The notes under the pieces: model-generated
Seen by the model: only the letters and a program-made list of their open reading frames with translations
The model's database searches: none
What the model was told of the DNA's origin: nothing
Assembly (NCBI GenBank): GCA_036382855.1
Contig: DASVPO010000006.1
Location: 62,001 to 126,000 of the forward strand
Reading direction: 5' to 3'
DNA: 64,000 nucleotides
Origin: DASVTR01 sp036382855
Lineage (GTDB): Bacteria > Acidobacteriota > Blastocatellia > Pyrinomonadales > Pyrinomonadaceae
Translations under genes and position numbers: made by a program
In this document: piece after piece, positions 46,033-55,025 of the stretch
Layout: the number at the start of each line of letters is the position of its first letter
Position numbering within the stretch: the stretch's first letter is position 1

Positions 46033-49000
46033 TGTCTGCGTACCTATCGTCCTGCTTTTGCCGGGTGAGTGCGCCGCCCGTCGTCGGTTTCGGTTTGCGC
46101 GAGAAGGCGGCTCTGGCTGAGCCGTAAGCCTCGGAGATTCGTCGCCCCGCGCCTCCCTTGAAATTATTGATGCCCGCGCCAATCGTGGCCCACACGCTTG
46201 ATTCCTTCGCATCTTCAAACAACGAATAGAAGACAGGCACTGCAAGAAGCGTCAGCAGCAAACACAAGCTCTGTCCGCCGACGACGAGCACGCCGATTGA
46301 ACGGTTCGTGGCCGCGCCAGCGCCGCTTCCAAGGATGAGCGGAATCATGCCCGCGACGAGCGCAATCGTCGTCATCAAAATCGGGCGCAGGCGGTCGCGG
46401 TTGGCCTGAAGGATAGCGCTGTAGCGCTCCATGCCGTGTGCGCGAAGCTCGTTCGTATGGTCAATCTGCAAGATAGCGTTCTTCTTGACGATGCCGAACA
46501 GCAGCAGGATGCCGAGCGCGGAGAAGATGTTCAGGCGTTGGCCTGCAATCATCGTTGAGAGAAGCGCGAAGGGAATCGAGAGCGGCAGCGTCAAGAGAAT
46601 CGTCACAGGGTGTATGAAGGATTCAAACTGCGCGGCGAGAATCAAGTACATGAAGATGAACGAGAGCAGAAACGCCAGCATGAACGATTGATTGGCGCGC
46701 TGCAACTCTTTGGACTGTCCTGTGACGCCTGTCTGATAGCCAGCCTCCATGTTGAGTTCCTGCGCGTAGCGCTGGACGGCAGCCAGCCCGTCGGCCTCAG
46801 AACCGTTCGGCGCGAGACTCGCGGAGATTGTCACCTGCCGCTGACGGTTCAGACGGTCAATCGAAGCGGGGCTTTCGCCTTCTTCGAGTCGCACCAACTT
46901 TTCGAGGCCGACCGTGCCTCCGTTGGAAGATGCGACAGTGAAGTTAGCCAGATTCTCGCGCGTGCGACGGAACTCTTCTCCGGCGCGCACGACCACGTCA
47001 TACTGGTCTGAGCCTTCGCTGAAGGTGGTGACGCGCGCTCCGGCGGCGAGCGTGTTGAGCGCCTGCGCTACGTCGCCAGCCTTAACGCCAAGGTCTGCGG
47101 CGCGCTGCCGGTCAATGATGATGCGCACTTCAGGACTGCTCAACTGAAGCGAGCGGTCTGCGTCGCGGAAGTTGTCATCCTTCTTGATGCGTTCGATGAG
47201 CTTGTTTGAATACTCGTCAAGCTTGTTGATGTCGGGGCCGCTGATGAAGAGGCCCAAGCTCGCGCCGCCGCCGCGACCGCCGCCGCCACCGATGCTCGCG
47301 CCGATGGAAGAAGTGCCCGACGCAGATATAACGTACTCTTTCGGATACTTCCGTTTGCGAATCATATCGCGCGTATGCTGAATCAACTGCGTCTGCGAAA
47401 ACTTGCGCTCCTTGACCGGCAGGAGCCTGACGTTAATGGAACCGGCGTTCGGAGTTCCGCCGCCGAAACCACCGGCGTTGACAAGCGTGCTCTCGACGCC
47501 GGGAATCTGCTCGCGCACGTCGCGCGCGATGCGCTCCAAAACACTTTGCGTCGCCGGAAGACTCGTGCCCTGCGGCGCACGCAGGTTAACCTGAAAAGCC
47601 GACTCGTCTTCGTCAGGCAGGAAGTTGTAACCGACAACGCGGTAGAGCGGCCAGATGGATGCGACCACAACCACGCAGAGCAGGACGACGACCCAGCGAT
47701 GAGCCATTGACCACCTGAGCATCCACATGTACGAGCGGTCAATCGGGCGATAGAAGCGTCCGCCCTTTGATGACGTGTGGGCCTTCGCTTCGTGCGCTTC
47801 GTGCTCGGTAGCAACGTTTGTCTGCGTCGTCGCTCGCGCGTGTCCTCCGTCGTCGTCACCACCATCGCCGCCGCTGCCTCCGGCGCTGGCGGGCAAACCT
47901 TCGGGCGTTATCGCCTCCTTCGGCGGCTTAATCCAGCGCGCCGCGAGCATCGGCGTCAGCGTAAACGAGACGATGAGACTTACGGCAATCGCCGCGGCCG
48001 AAGTGAGTCCGAACGAAGACATGAAGCGCCCGACGATGCCTGACATGAAGCCGACGGGAATGAAGACCGCGAGCAGAGAAAGCGTTGTCGCCATCACGGC
48101 GAGGCCAATCTCGCGCGTGCCTTCTATCGCTGCCTGATAGGGGTGCATCCCCTTCTCTTCAACGAAGCGATAGATGTTTTCAAGGACCACGATGGCGTCG
48201 TCAATCACGATGCCGACCATCAAGGTCAGCGCCAGCATCGTCATCTGGTTAAGCGAATAGCCGAGGGCGGCGATGATGGCGAAGGCGGAGATGATGGATG
48301 TCGGGATAGCGAGCGCGGCGATAATCGTCGAGCGGAAATTCCAGAGGAAGAGGAACACAATCAGGGCTGCGAGCAATCCGCCGACAATCAAGTGTTCTTC
48401 GATGGCATGAAGGCTGGTTTCGATAAACTCGGACTGGTCGCGCGTGACGACGATTTTAATGTCGGGCGGCAAGAGCGGTTGAATCTCCGCCATGCGCTGC
48501 TTGACGCCGTTGATGACGGCGATGGTGTTTGCGCCCGATTGCTTGCGTATGCCGAGCGAAACACTTGGCACGCCGTTCAAGGAAGCCGCCGATTGCGGAT
48601 CAACGCCGCTGTCTTCGACGCGCCCGATGTCGCGCACCTTAACGGGGTAGCCGTTTCTGGTCGTGATAACGATGTCGTTGAAGTCTTCTACCTTCGCGAC
48701 TTTCGAGAGCGTGCGAAGCGTAACGGTGCGTGCGCCTTCGTCGAGACGGCCACCGGGGAGTTCAAGGTTTTGAGCGCGCAGCGCGTTTGAGACTTCAGTG
48801 ACAGACAGGTTGTAAGCGCGCAGGCGGTCTGGGTCAACGTAGATTTTAATCTCGCGCTGTCGTCCGCCGAAGACGACGACTTCACCAACGCCGTCGGCAG
48901 ACTCTATGCGCTCCTGAATCTGCTTCTGCACGAGGTCTGTCAACTCAATGCTTGAGCGCGGCGCGCTGATGGCGTAAATCAGCACGGGCTGCGAATCGGG

Positions 49001-49399
49001 GTCGGCCTTACGAACGACGGGCGGGTCTGCCGTTTCAGGCAAACGGTTGATAATGGTGCTGACTTTATCGCGCACCTCCTGTGTCGCGAGGTCCGGGTCT
49101 TTTTCGAGATTGAAGTTGATGGTGACGGTCGAGCGGCCCGAAGAGGATGACGAGCGCATCTCGTCTATGCCGGGAACGGTGTTCACAACACCTTCGACGA
49201 TATCCGTGATCTCTGTTTCAATCTCCTGCGGCGCAGCGCCGATGTTCGTCGTCTGCACGGAGACGGTCGGGATGTCAATCTTCGGAAAGCGGTCAACGCC
49301 GAGCGTGAAGAAGGAGAAACCGCCGACCACCGTCAGAATCAGAATAATGACGGTCGCAAAGACGGGACGACGAACACAAATTTCAGCCAGCTTTTGCAT
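46016..49399 (-). CDS. RND efflux pump, hydrophobe/amphiphile efflux (HAE) type
   Basis: 1127 residues, inner membrane, proton-driven. N-terminus MQKLAEICVRRPVFATVIILILTVVGG (TM1), large periplasmic loops, TM4 with the proton-relay Asp pair in GIVIDDAIVVLENIYRFVEE, and the G-F-M-x-G-x-x-G-R-F segment. An extra hydrophilic insert of about 50 residues (GGSGGDGGDDDGGHARA) lies between the two TM halves. The C-terminus past the last TM is also extended. Substrates not deducible. It follows the adaptor gene in the operon; the spacer is a 7-nt periodic repeat. Confidence 0.95.
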   Translation of the reverse strand: MQKLAEICVRRPVFATVIILILTVVGGFSFFTLGVDRFPKIDIPTVSVQTTNIGAAPQEIETEITDIVEGVVNTVPGIDEMRSSSSSGRSTVTINFNLEKDPDLATQEVRDKVSTIINRLPETADPPVVRKADPDSQPVLIYAISAPRSSIELTDLVQKQIQERIESADGVGEVVVFGGRQREIKIYVDPDRLRAYNLSVTEVSNALRAQNLELPGGRLDEGARTVTLRTLSKVAKVEDFNDIVITTRNGYPVKVRDIGRVEDSGVDPQSAASLNGVPSVSLGIRKQSGANTIAVINGVKQRMAEIQPLLPPDIKIVVTRDQSEFIETSLHAIEEHLIVGGLLAALIVFLFLWNFRSTIIAALAIPTSIISAFAIIAALGYSLNQMTMLALTLMVGIVIDDAIVVLENIYRFVEEKGMHPYQAAIEGTREIGLAVMATTLSLLAVFIPVGFMSGIVGRFMSSFGLTSAAAIAVSLIVSFTLTPMLAARWIKPPKEAITPEGLPASAGGSGGDGGDDDGGHARATTQTNVATEHEAHEAKAHTSSKGGRFYRPIDRSYMWMLRWSMAHRWVVVLLCVVVVASIWPLYRVVGYNFLPDEDESAFQVNLRAPQGTSLPATQSVLERIARDVREQIPGVESTLVNAGGFGGGTPNAGSINVRLLPVKERKFSQTQLIQHTRDMIRKRKYPKEYVISASGTSSIGASIGGGGGRGGGASLGLFISGPDINKLDEYSNKLIERIKKDDNFRDADRSLQLSSPEVRIIIDRQRAADLGVKAGDVAQALNTLAAGARVTTFSEGSDQYDVVVRAGEEFRRTRENLANFTVASSNGGTVGLEKLVRLEEGESPASIDRLNRQRQVTISASLAPNGSEADGLAAVQRYAQELNMEAGYQTGVTGQSKELQRANQSFMLAFLLSFIFMYLILAAQFESFIHPVTILLTLPLSIPFALLSTMIAGQRLNIFSALGILLLFGIVKKNAILQIDHTNELRAHGMERYSAILQANRDRLRPILMTTIALVAGMIPLILGSGAGAATNRSIGVLVVGGQSLCLLLTLLAVPVFYSLFEDAKESSVWATIGAGINNFKGGAGRRISEAYGSARAAFSRKPKPTTGGALTRQKQDDRYADNVSGD

Positions 49400-49415
49400 G
49401 TAACAAGCTCCGCTT

Positions 49416-49526
49416 GTGATTTGCGGTTTTAGATTTTAGATTTGCGATTGGCAGCGGACTGAAGATTAAAAATTTAAGCTCTAGTCCTTATCCAATCAAA
49501 AATCAGAAATCGCAAATCTAAAATTT
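49416..49526. repeat. 7-nt periodic inverted repeat inside the RND operon
   Basis: The left arm (49416-49449) has TTTTAGA, TTTTAGA, TTTGCGA heptamers. The right arm (49494-49526) has AATCAAA, AATCAGA, AATCGCA, AATCTAA. Imperfect complement with a loop of about 45 bases. It separates the adaptor and pump genes and would be part of the mRNA. Confidence 0.82.
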
Positions 49527-49530
49527 CCCT

Positions 49531-50874
49531 TTACTGTTTGACCCGCGCTCCTTCAAAAAGCTGCTGGAGGTTGCTGGTAGCAACTACTTCGTCAGCCTGA
49601 ACGCCCGACAGGATTTGTATCCAGTCGCTTTCCTCCACGCCGATTTGCACGACGCGCAGTTTTGCAGTGTCGCCCTGTATAACGAAGACGCGGTAAGACT
49701 GCGTGTTCGGGTCGGAAAGCACGGCGGCGCGCGGCACGAAGACGGCGCGGCTGCCTCCTTTGCGCACAATCTGCGCGGTGGCAAACATGCCGGAGCGCAA
49801 AGCGTTGTCGCTGTTTTCGACGGCGGCCTCGACCGTCACGGCGCGCGACACAGGGTCAATGGCAGGATTAACAGCCGTCACCTGTCCCGCAAACTTACGG
49901 TTACGGTGCGCGTCAACCTCCAGCGAAACGCCCATCCCTGCGTTGATGTAAGGCGCTTCCGATTCCTGCACCTGCAATTGCAACTTGATAGGATTCGTGC
50001 GCAGCACCGTCGCCACAATCGAAGCCGGCGTCACATACTCACCGACGGCGATGGGGCGATTGCTGATGAAGCCAGCGTAGGGCGCGCGAATCGTCGTATC
50101 GGCCACAGCCTTCTGCGCGATGGCGACCTGCGCGCGCGCAGTTGAAACGGCTGCTTCCGCGCTCTGGATAGCCTGATTGCTCTGGCGCGCTGTGTTGATG
50201 GCCGCCTCTAATTGCTGGCGCGCACTATTAACGCGCGCACGCGCCGTGTCGCGCTGCGTTCGATACTGGTCGTAGACGCTGACGGCCACGTCGCCCGTCT
50301 CGACAAGCGCACGATAGCGCCGCTCATTTGCTTCCGCCAAACGCAACTCCGCCTGCGCCTGCTCAAGGCTGGCGTTTGCCCCACGCACTTCGGGAATCGA
50401 ACTGGCGTCGAAATTTCCGCCGGGCCGCAAGCCCAGACGTGCCTCAGCCTGACGGACGCCCGCAATCGCCTGCTGCACTCCGGCCTGCGCCTGTTGTAGT
50501 CGCAGCCTTGCATCGCGGTCGTTTAAGCGCGCAATGACAGTGCCCTGCCTGACGAACGCGCCGACGCCAACCGGCGTCGCCACGACCTGCCCTGAAGCCT
50601 GCGATGCAACGTCCGAAGTTTCATCCGCAATCAGGCTGCCCGTGGCTTGAATGTACGACGGAACTTCGCGTGCGATTGCTGCCTGTGTTGTGACGACGAT
50701 GACCGTTGACGTTTCTGAGGAGGCCGCACCTCTGGTCTCGCCTCCCGCGTTTGCGTTCTCTTTAGCGTTGGCTCGCGGCTCGGAGCGCCCGCAACCGGCG
50801 CTCGCAACCGCTATGAGCAGCAGGCAAACGAGCGCAACGGCGTGGATTCTGCGGGAGAGTAATGAAGAAGACAT
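49531..50874 (-). CDS. RND periplasmic adaptor (membrane fusion protein), lipoprotein
   Basis: 447 residues. Lipobox VASAGC at the end of the signal peptide (Cys about residue 28). Lipoyl halves (SYIQATGSLIADETSDVASQ; later TTIRAPYAGFISNRPIAVGE) flank a coiled-coil hairpin of about 125 residues; then the beta-barrel (LQLQVQESEAPYINAGMGVSLEV) and membrane-proximal domain (RAVFVPRAAVLSD). Full-length HlyD/AcrA-type. First gene of the operon, ribosome-binding site AAAGGGA. It bridges the pump and the outer-membrane factor. Confidence 0.94.
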   Translation of the reverse strand: MSSSLLSRRIHAVALVCLLLIAVASAGCGRSEPRANAKENANAGGETRGAASSETSTVIVVTTQAAIAREVPSYIQATGSLIADETSDVASQASGQVVATPVGVGAFVRQGTVIARLNDRDARLRLQQAQAGVQQAIAGVRQAEARLGLRPGGNFDASSIPEVRGANASLEQAQAELRLAEANERRYRALVETGDVAVSVYDQYRTQRDTARARVNSARQQLEAAINTARQSNQAIQSAEAAVSTARAQVAIAQKAVADTTIRAPYAGFISNRPIAVGEYVTPASIVATVLRTNPIKLQLQVQESEAPYINAGMGVSLEVDAHRNRKFAGQVTAVNPAIDPVSRAVTVEAAVENSDNALRSGMFATAQIVRKGGSRAVFVPRAAVLSDPNTQSYRVFVIQGDTAKLRVVQIGVEESDWIQILSGVQADEVVATSNLQQLFEGARVKQ

Positions 50875-51020
50875 AAATATCCCTTTAAAGTAAACCCTTC
50901 TCTTTGAATACGCCCCGCAACACTAATCGGTTACAAACTTTTTCGTGAACAACTCAGAAGCGCCCCGGCAGACGGCTAAGAATGGAGATGAATCTATGAG
51001 CCGCCCGCGATGCCTGCTCG

Positions 51021-51050
51021 TTACAGGAAACTTGCGATTAAATGTATTAG
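51021..51050 (+). promoter_or_regulatory. Possible promoter of the unknown 254-residue protein
   Basis: TTACAG (-35), 18-base spacer, TATTAG (-10); predicted start near 51058, just ahead of the GGGGGAAAGGA ribosome-binding site. Supports starting the gene at 51089 rather than 50945. Confidence 0.35.
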
Positions 51051-51088
51051 AGTGTCGAATATGTCACAGGGGGAAAGGAAATCTTATA

Positions 51089-51853
51089 ATGAATAGTCTG
51101 CTTGAAGAAAGCTCACAGCGTATGCGCGAGTTTTTCGAGTTGGCGTCGGATGCTCCGCTCGTTGCGCCGGAGATGGCCGCAAAGCTTGAGTTGCGGCCGG
51201 AGACGGCCGGAGGATTGGCCCACTTCAATATCGAATGGCACGTTATTCCGTCAGCGTCAAGCGTGCCGCTCGACAACGCATATATGGCACGGCTCTACCC
51301 GCTTGCTCCGCGAGATTTCAGGAAGGAGCACGAGCATGGGCCAAGCTACCGAGCACAACTCATCACAGGCCACGAGCGACATCAGGGCCGCATCATCGGC
51401 GTGGAAACGACAGCCAAGCCGCGTTATCTTCCCGGCAATCGTCAGTCTTACGGCACGCTCTACGGCCACGACGCTTCGGCCGACCCCTTTGCTCCCTACA
51501 TGGGACAGGCAGGCATGATGAACGGCACACGCTACAATCACAACTATCTCAGCCTGCGCACCTTTCTTGGCGTCGTAAACGACGACTGGCGTGCGCGCAG
51601 GCTGCTGCCCGCAGGCTATCGCGCTACAGTCTGCCCGCCAGCCGTCTTCAATCTCGTCGGCACAATCTTTCACCCGGAGTGGAGCGAGACGGAGACGCTC
51701 GAACTGGGCTTCTATCGCGACCCCGCCGGCAATGCTACCTGCTACATGGTCGGCTCAAACGCCCCCAATGATTTTTCCTACATAGACGAAATCGAGGGCG
51801 AAGGCGACTGGTCTCTGGCAGGCTTCCGTCTCGCCCTCGTTCCAGAAGACTAA
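51089..51853 (+). CDS. Unrecognised conserved-looking protein
   Basis: 254 residues from MNSLLEESSQRMREFFELAS at 51089; the ATG is preceded by GGGGGAAAGGA. No signal peptide, membrane helix or known motif. Soluble, mixed alpha/beta, rich in Tyr, Asn and His (YNHNYLSLRTFLGVVNDDW), ending SYIDEIEGEGDWSLAGFRL. It looks like a folded globular enzyme or binding protein and codon use fits its neighbours. The promoter pair above and the divergent RND operon at its left suggest its own transcription. No function is proposed. Confidence 0.75.
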   Translation: MNSLLEESSQRMREFFELASDAPLVAPEMAAKLELRPETAGGLAHFNIEWHVIPSASSVPLDNAYMARLYPLAPRDFRKEHEHGPSYRAQLITGHERHQGRIIGVETTAKPRYLPGNRQSYGTLYGHDASADPFAPYMGQAGMMNGTRYNHNYLSLRTFLGVVNDDWRARRLLPAGYRATVCPPAVFNLVGTIFHPEWSETETLELGFYRDPAGNATCYMVGSNAPNDFSYIDEIEGEGDWSLAGFRLALVPED

Positions 51854-51876
51854 CCATCGAAGAAAGCAAAGGGGGG

Positions 51877-51950
51877 GAAAGGGTAAAAGGGTAAGAGGGT
51901 AAAGGAAAGACAAGCGGCTTTCCTTTACCCTCTTACCCTTTTACCCTTTC
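51877..51950. repeat. 8-nt periodic perfect inverted repeat, GGGTAAAA word
   Basis: 33-bp arms (51877-51909 and 51918-51950), perfectly complementary, loop of 8 bases (ACAAGCGG). The words GGGTAAAA, GGGTAAGA, GGGTAAAG have an 8-base, not 7-base, period. Just after the stop of the unknown protein. It can form an exceptionally stable hairpin without a clean U tract. Confidence 0.95.
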
Positions 51951-52105
51951 TTCATGCCTCGGCTAATTCGTGTAGTTAAAAAAATGTAACCGTAAGCTGC
52001 GGCTGTGCGTCTTGCAATAGTGACTGGCCGAATTGAGGCATCATTCTCCCTGTGTTCGATGCGGCTTAAACTACAAATTTCACTAACATTGGAGATTGAA
52101 GACTG

Positions 52106-52666
52106 ATGCAAACAAGCAGAATTAGGAAAATCATTGCCGGCGGGGCGCTGGCCGCGTCGTTGATGCTGACGGGAGTTGTCGGGTTCGCGCAGCAGCAGCA
52201 GGAAGGCAGCGGACAGGGCCAGGATGGCAAAGAGCGCGGTAGCTGGCACAAGCGCGGCGGCGATAAGGGTCGCCACGGCAGAGGCGGATTCGGTGGCGGC
52301 TTCGGCGGACGCTTCGCTGAAAAGCTCAACCTGACCGACGCGCAGAAGCAGCAGATGCAGCAGATTGCGGCGAAGTATCGCGAGAGCGGCAGGGCCATGC
52401 GGCAGCAGAATCGCGGCGAGCGCCGCGGTGGTTTTGACCCGCTTCAGGACGGCACGTTCAACGAAGCGGCAGTCCGCGCGGCAGCGCAGGCGCGTGCTAA
52501 CGCTCAGGTCGAGCGTGAAGTGATGCGTGCGCGCATGATGTCCGAGATGTTCGCTGTTTTGACGGCGGAACAGAAGGCACAGCTTGCGGCTGAGCGCCAG
52601 CAGCGGGAGCAGAGACGGCAGGAGCGACGCTCGCGCCGTCAGGCCGCCCCGGCTGACATGCAGTAA
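52106..52666 (+). CDS. Spy/CpxP-like (LTXXQ) periplasmic protein
   Basis: 186 residues. Signal peptide 1-28 (IIAGGALAASLMLTGVVGFAQ), a Gln/Gly/Lys/Arg/His-rich linker (SWHKRGGDKGRHGRGGFGGG), then the two LTXXQ motifs LTDAQKQQM and LTAEQKAQL with helical segments between, as in Spy, CpxP and ZraP. The family has chaperone or metal-buffering/sensing roles in the periplasm. It has its own leader and a hairpin terminator, and precedes a sigma-factor cassette whose last gene is also LTXXQ-like. Confidence 0.87.
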   Translation: MQTSRIRKIIAGGALAASLMLTGVVGFAQQQQEGSGQGQDGKERGSWHKRGGDKGRHGRGGFGGGFGGRFAEKLNLTDAQKQQMQQIAAKYRESGRAMRQQNRGERRGGFDPLQDGTFNEAAVRAAAQARANAQVEREVMRARMMSEMFAVLTAEQKAQLAAERQQREQRRQERRSRRQAAPADMQ

Positions 52667-52680
52667 GCAGGTTGAAAGTG

Positions 52681-52722
52681 TGCACGCGTCCCGTTTTAGA
52701 CGGCGGGGCGCGTGCATCTTTT
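52681..52722 (+). terminator. Terminator of the Spy-like gene
   Basis: 13-bp stem (TGCACGCGTCCCG/CGGGGCGCGTGCA with one G-T), 10-base loop, then TCTTTTG. Confidence 0.8.
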
Positions 52723-52738
52723 GCGTTGTAAGAGTAGA

Positions 52739-52803
52739 GAGGATGCAAGCGCATCCTCAAGGACATGGCAGCCCTGAAACCAGAGGGGCTGCCAATCTAT
52801 TTT
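52739..52803 (+). terminator. Second hairpin pair upstream of the sigma-factor gene
   Basis: GAGGATGC/GCATCCTC (52739-52758) followed by GGCAGCCC/GGGCTGCC (52767-52793) and ATCTATTTTT. Two stems in series that could form a transcription stop or an attenuator. Confidence 0.6.
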
Positions 52804-52872
52804 TGACGGACGAATAAGCGACGTATCAATCGCAACGCGCTTGGGAGATGCGGGGCGGGCGTTTAATAATTG

Positions 52873-53508
52873 ATGGACGAGATGGCAGATAACTCCGACT
52901 CCGCTCTGAGCGTCGCGTCGCCGCCTGCGTCAACAGTCGAAACGACGGACGCGGAGCTTGTCGCGCGCACGAACGCGGGCGACGACAATGCGTTTGAAGA
53001 ACTCTTCAATCGCCACCGCCGGCGCGTCGCGCTCATCAGCAGCCGTTTCTTCCGCCGGCGCGAACAGATAGAAGAGATTGTGCAGGAGACTTTTACGAAA
53101 GCCTACTTTGCGCTCGCAGACTTCTCAAACACACAAGAAGCATCGTTTGCAGCGTGGCTGGCGCGCATCGCGTTTAATACCTGCTACGACGAACTCAGAC
53201 GCATGAAGCGACGGCCCGAAAGCCTGATGAGCAACATAACGGACGAAGAGGATGTGTGGCTGAAAGAGCAACTGCAAGCTACTGGAACGGAAACGGATGT
53301 CGAAGCGACGGCGATTGCGCGTGATCTGGCGGGCAAGCTGCTTTCGCGTCTGAGCCCTGAAGACCGCTTAGTGCTCGTTATGCTCGACGCCGAAGGCTTG
53401 TCCGTCTCCGAGATTGCGAAGTTAACAAGTTGGTCGGATTCCAAAGTCAAGGTTCGTGCGCACCGTGCGCGCTCGCGCCTGCGCGACGTGTTAAAGAGAT
53501 TCTTGTAA
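52873..53508 (+). CDS. ECF-type RNA polymerase sigma factor
   Basis: 211 residues from ATG at 52873 (a TTG start one codon earlier is possible). Sigma region 2 at about residues 28-105 (AFEELFNRHRRRVALISSRF, EEIVQETFTKAYFAL), region 4 at about 145-211 (LSRLSPEDRLVLVMLDAEGLSVSEIAKL, VKVRAHRARSRLRDVLKRFL). It directs RNA polymerase to a small stress regulon. The gene after next encodes a CnrX-like LTXXQ protein and the gene in between a single-TM protein that may be its anti-sigma factor. Confidence 0.94.
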   Translation: MDEMADNSDSALSVASPPASTVETTDAELVARTNAGDDNAFEELFNRHRRRVALISSRFFRRREQIEEIVQETFTKAYFALADFSNTQEASFAAWLARIAFNTCYDELRRMKRRPESLMSNITDEEDVWLKEQLQATGTETDVEATAIARDLAGKLLSRLSPEDRLVLVMLDAEGLSVSEIAKLTSWSDSKVKVRAHRARSRLRDVLKRFL

Positions 53509-53581
53509 CCGGGAAACGCGAAGAGGCGTTTTCATTGATGAGGCCGTTCTCGCTTTCCGGCAGGACGGACTAGAAGAGTGG

Positions 53582-54025
53582 GTGAAAGCTAAAATGGTCG
53601 GCAAAAAGAAAGAACGCGGATTGGATGAACGGCTCGACCGCTTGGGCCGCGAGATGATTCGCGCCTCGGCTGCAAACGACGCGGAAGCAGACGCGGCCGC
53701 AACGTCGCCCTTTCTCTATACGCGCCTCAGGGCTCGCATCAACAGCGAGCGTGAGCGACGCGAAGCGGGTGAAAGCTGGCTGGCGATGCTCGGCGTCGTC
53801 TGGCGCGCAGTGCCAGCGATGGCGCTGGTCGCCATCTTCGCCTTCGCTATGTTCTGGACGACGAGTCCTGCCACGCTCTCTTCCAATGGTTTCAGCGTCG
53901 AGACTCTGTTGGACGCGCGCGAGGCCGGAATCGAGCAGGTGGTTTTCGCAGACCAGCAGCCGCTCTCAAGCGACGAGGTGCTGGCGACGATTTGGAACGA
54001 AGACGAGCGGGAGGCAGCAAGATGA
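53582..54025 (+). CDS. Single-TM protein, probable anti-sigma factor
   Basis: 147 residues, GTG start. A cytoplasmic N-terminal part of about 75 residues (GLDERLDRLGREMIRASAAND, helical and charged), one TM (AVPAMALVAIFAFAMFW, about 80-98), and a short periplasmic tail with VFADQQPLSSDEVLATIWNED. No zinc-finger or ASD motif is visible, so the anti-sigma role rests on location and topology. It overlaps the next gene by ATGA, so the two are translationally coupled. Confidence 0.65.
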   Translation: MKAKMVGKKKERGLDERLDRLGREMIRASAANDAEADAAATSPFLYTRLRARINSERERREAGESWLAMLGVVWRAVPAMALVAIFAFAMFWTTSPATLSSNGFSVETLLDAREAGIEQVVFADQQPLSSDEVLATIWNEDEREAAR

Positions 54026-54444
54026 CGCCGCGCGCAAAGACTCGACTCAAAATCTGGCTGGTGATGCTCGGCATCTTCACGCTCGGCTGTCTGACGGGCG
54101 CGTTTCTCGACAGCGCCTACCGCTTGCAGGCTCGCAACAAGGAGCGACAGGGGATGGGCGAGCGTCGTGGTGGCAAGGAAGGCAAGGAAGAAGGCTTCGA
54201 GCGTATGAAGCGCGACCTTAACTTAAACGAGCAGCAGGCCACGGAGATACGCGCCATTCTGGACCAGACGCGCAACGAATTTCGCGCTCTCCGGCAGGAA
54301 GTGCGACCGCGCTACGACGTGATACGCCAGAACGCGCGCACGCGTATTCGCGCCCTGCTCACACCCGAACAACAGCAGCGCTTCGATGTCAAAACCGCAG
54401 AGCAGGACGCCCGCCGTAAAGATGACGGTAGAGACGAGCATTGA
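54022..54444 (+). CDS. CnrX/ZraP-like periplasmic sensor protein (LTXXQ)
   Basis: 140 residues from MTPRAKTRLK at 54022, whose ATG overlaps the previous TGA. Uncleaved N-terminal anchor (LVMLGIFTLGCLTGAFLDSAY), then a helical periplasmic domain with LNLNEQQATEIRAIL and LLTPEQQQRF (LTXXQ) repeats. CnrX, Spy and CpxP share this fold. The metal-binding His/Met/Cys residues of CnrX are not seen; the sensed stress may not be a metal. The CnrYXH-like gene order is discussed in the findings. Confidence 0.78.
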   Translation: MTPRAKTRLKIWLVMLGIFTLGCLTGAFLDSAYRLQARNKERQGMGERRGGKEGKEEGFERMKRDLNLNEQQATEIRAILDQTRNEFRALRQEVRPRYDVIRQNARTRIRALLTPEQQQRFDVKTAEQDARRKDDGRDEH

Positions 54445-54576
54445 GGTGCAGGGAGAGGAGCGAGTTTGTCATTGTCGTCGCCGCCGCTACAGAGAGCAGC
54501 AGCGTTAGCAATGTTAAGCGAAGAATGAGGCGGCGGCTGCGTGGAGTTCAGGTTTCAAGAGGGGAGGTCAGGGGAG

Positions 54577-54888
54577 ATGAGAAGTACGGTTGACCCTATC
54601 AAATTACTCGCGAGACGTTTTGCGAGTCTTCCTCCGCTGGTACGCATAAAGATTACAGAGAAGCTGCTGCGCTGGCGCGACGAAAATCAGGAAGCGCAGG
54701 CGGCCGACAAGCAAAGTTTTTCCTGCTCTTCTTCGCGTCGGAAAAGCATGGTCGAACAGTTCTGGGATGAAGTGGAAGCGGCTCACGGAGATGGGCTCTA
54801 TCCCACAAACCCTTTCTCGGATGAGCGGTCGCAACTGCTGCCCTTCGCCATGAAAGACAGCCCGGAGCGATGTTTGGCGTACAACTAG
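54577..54888 (+). CDS. Small unrecognised protein
   Basis: 103 residues from MRSTVDPIKLLARRF at 54577 (GGGGAGG ribosome-binding site nearby; a GTG at 54541 would add 12 residues). Basic N-terminal half with LPPLVRIKITEKLLRWRDENQ, polar middle, acidic end (EQFWDEVEAAHGDGLYPTNPF). No TM or signal. Could be a small DNA- or RNA-binding protein, but I see no clear motif. Confidence 0.55.
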   Translation: MRSTVDPIKLLARRFASLPPLVRIKITEKLLRWRDENQEAQAADKQSFSCSSSRRKSMVEQFWDEVEAAHGDGLYPTNPFSDERSQLLPFAMKDSPERCLAYN

Positions 54889-55025
54889 ATTTACAACTCT
54901 CCTTTTAACTTTCCCCTAACAATACGGACGGCCATTACACGCACGGAGACGATAAAGAGTCGTCCTTCGTGTTAGCGCGAGGAAATGTTCCTGCGCAAAG
55001 TTTAATCATACAGAGGGTCAGCAGC

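Noticed and set aside
50945..51088. Longer N-terminus for the unknown 254-residue protein
   Set aside because: The 48 extra residues include an unlikely Cys/Arg-rich stretch, overlap a promoter-like pair and lie before a strong ribosome-binding site at 51070-51080.
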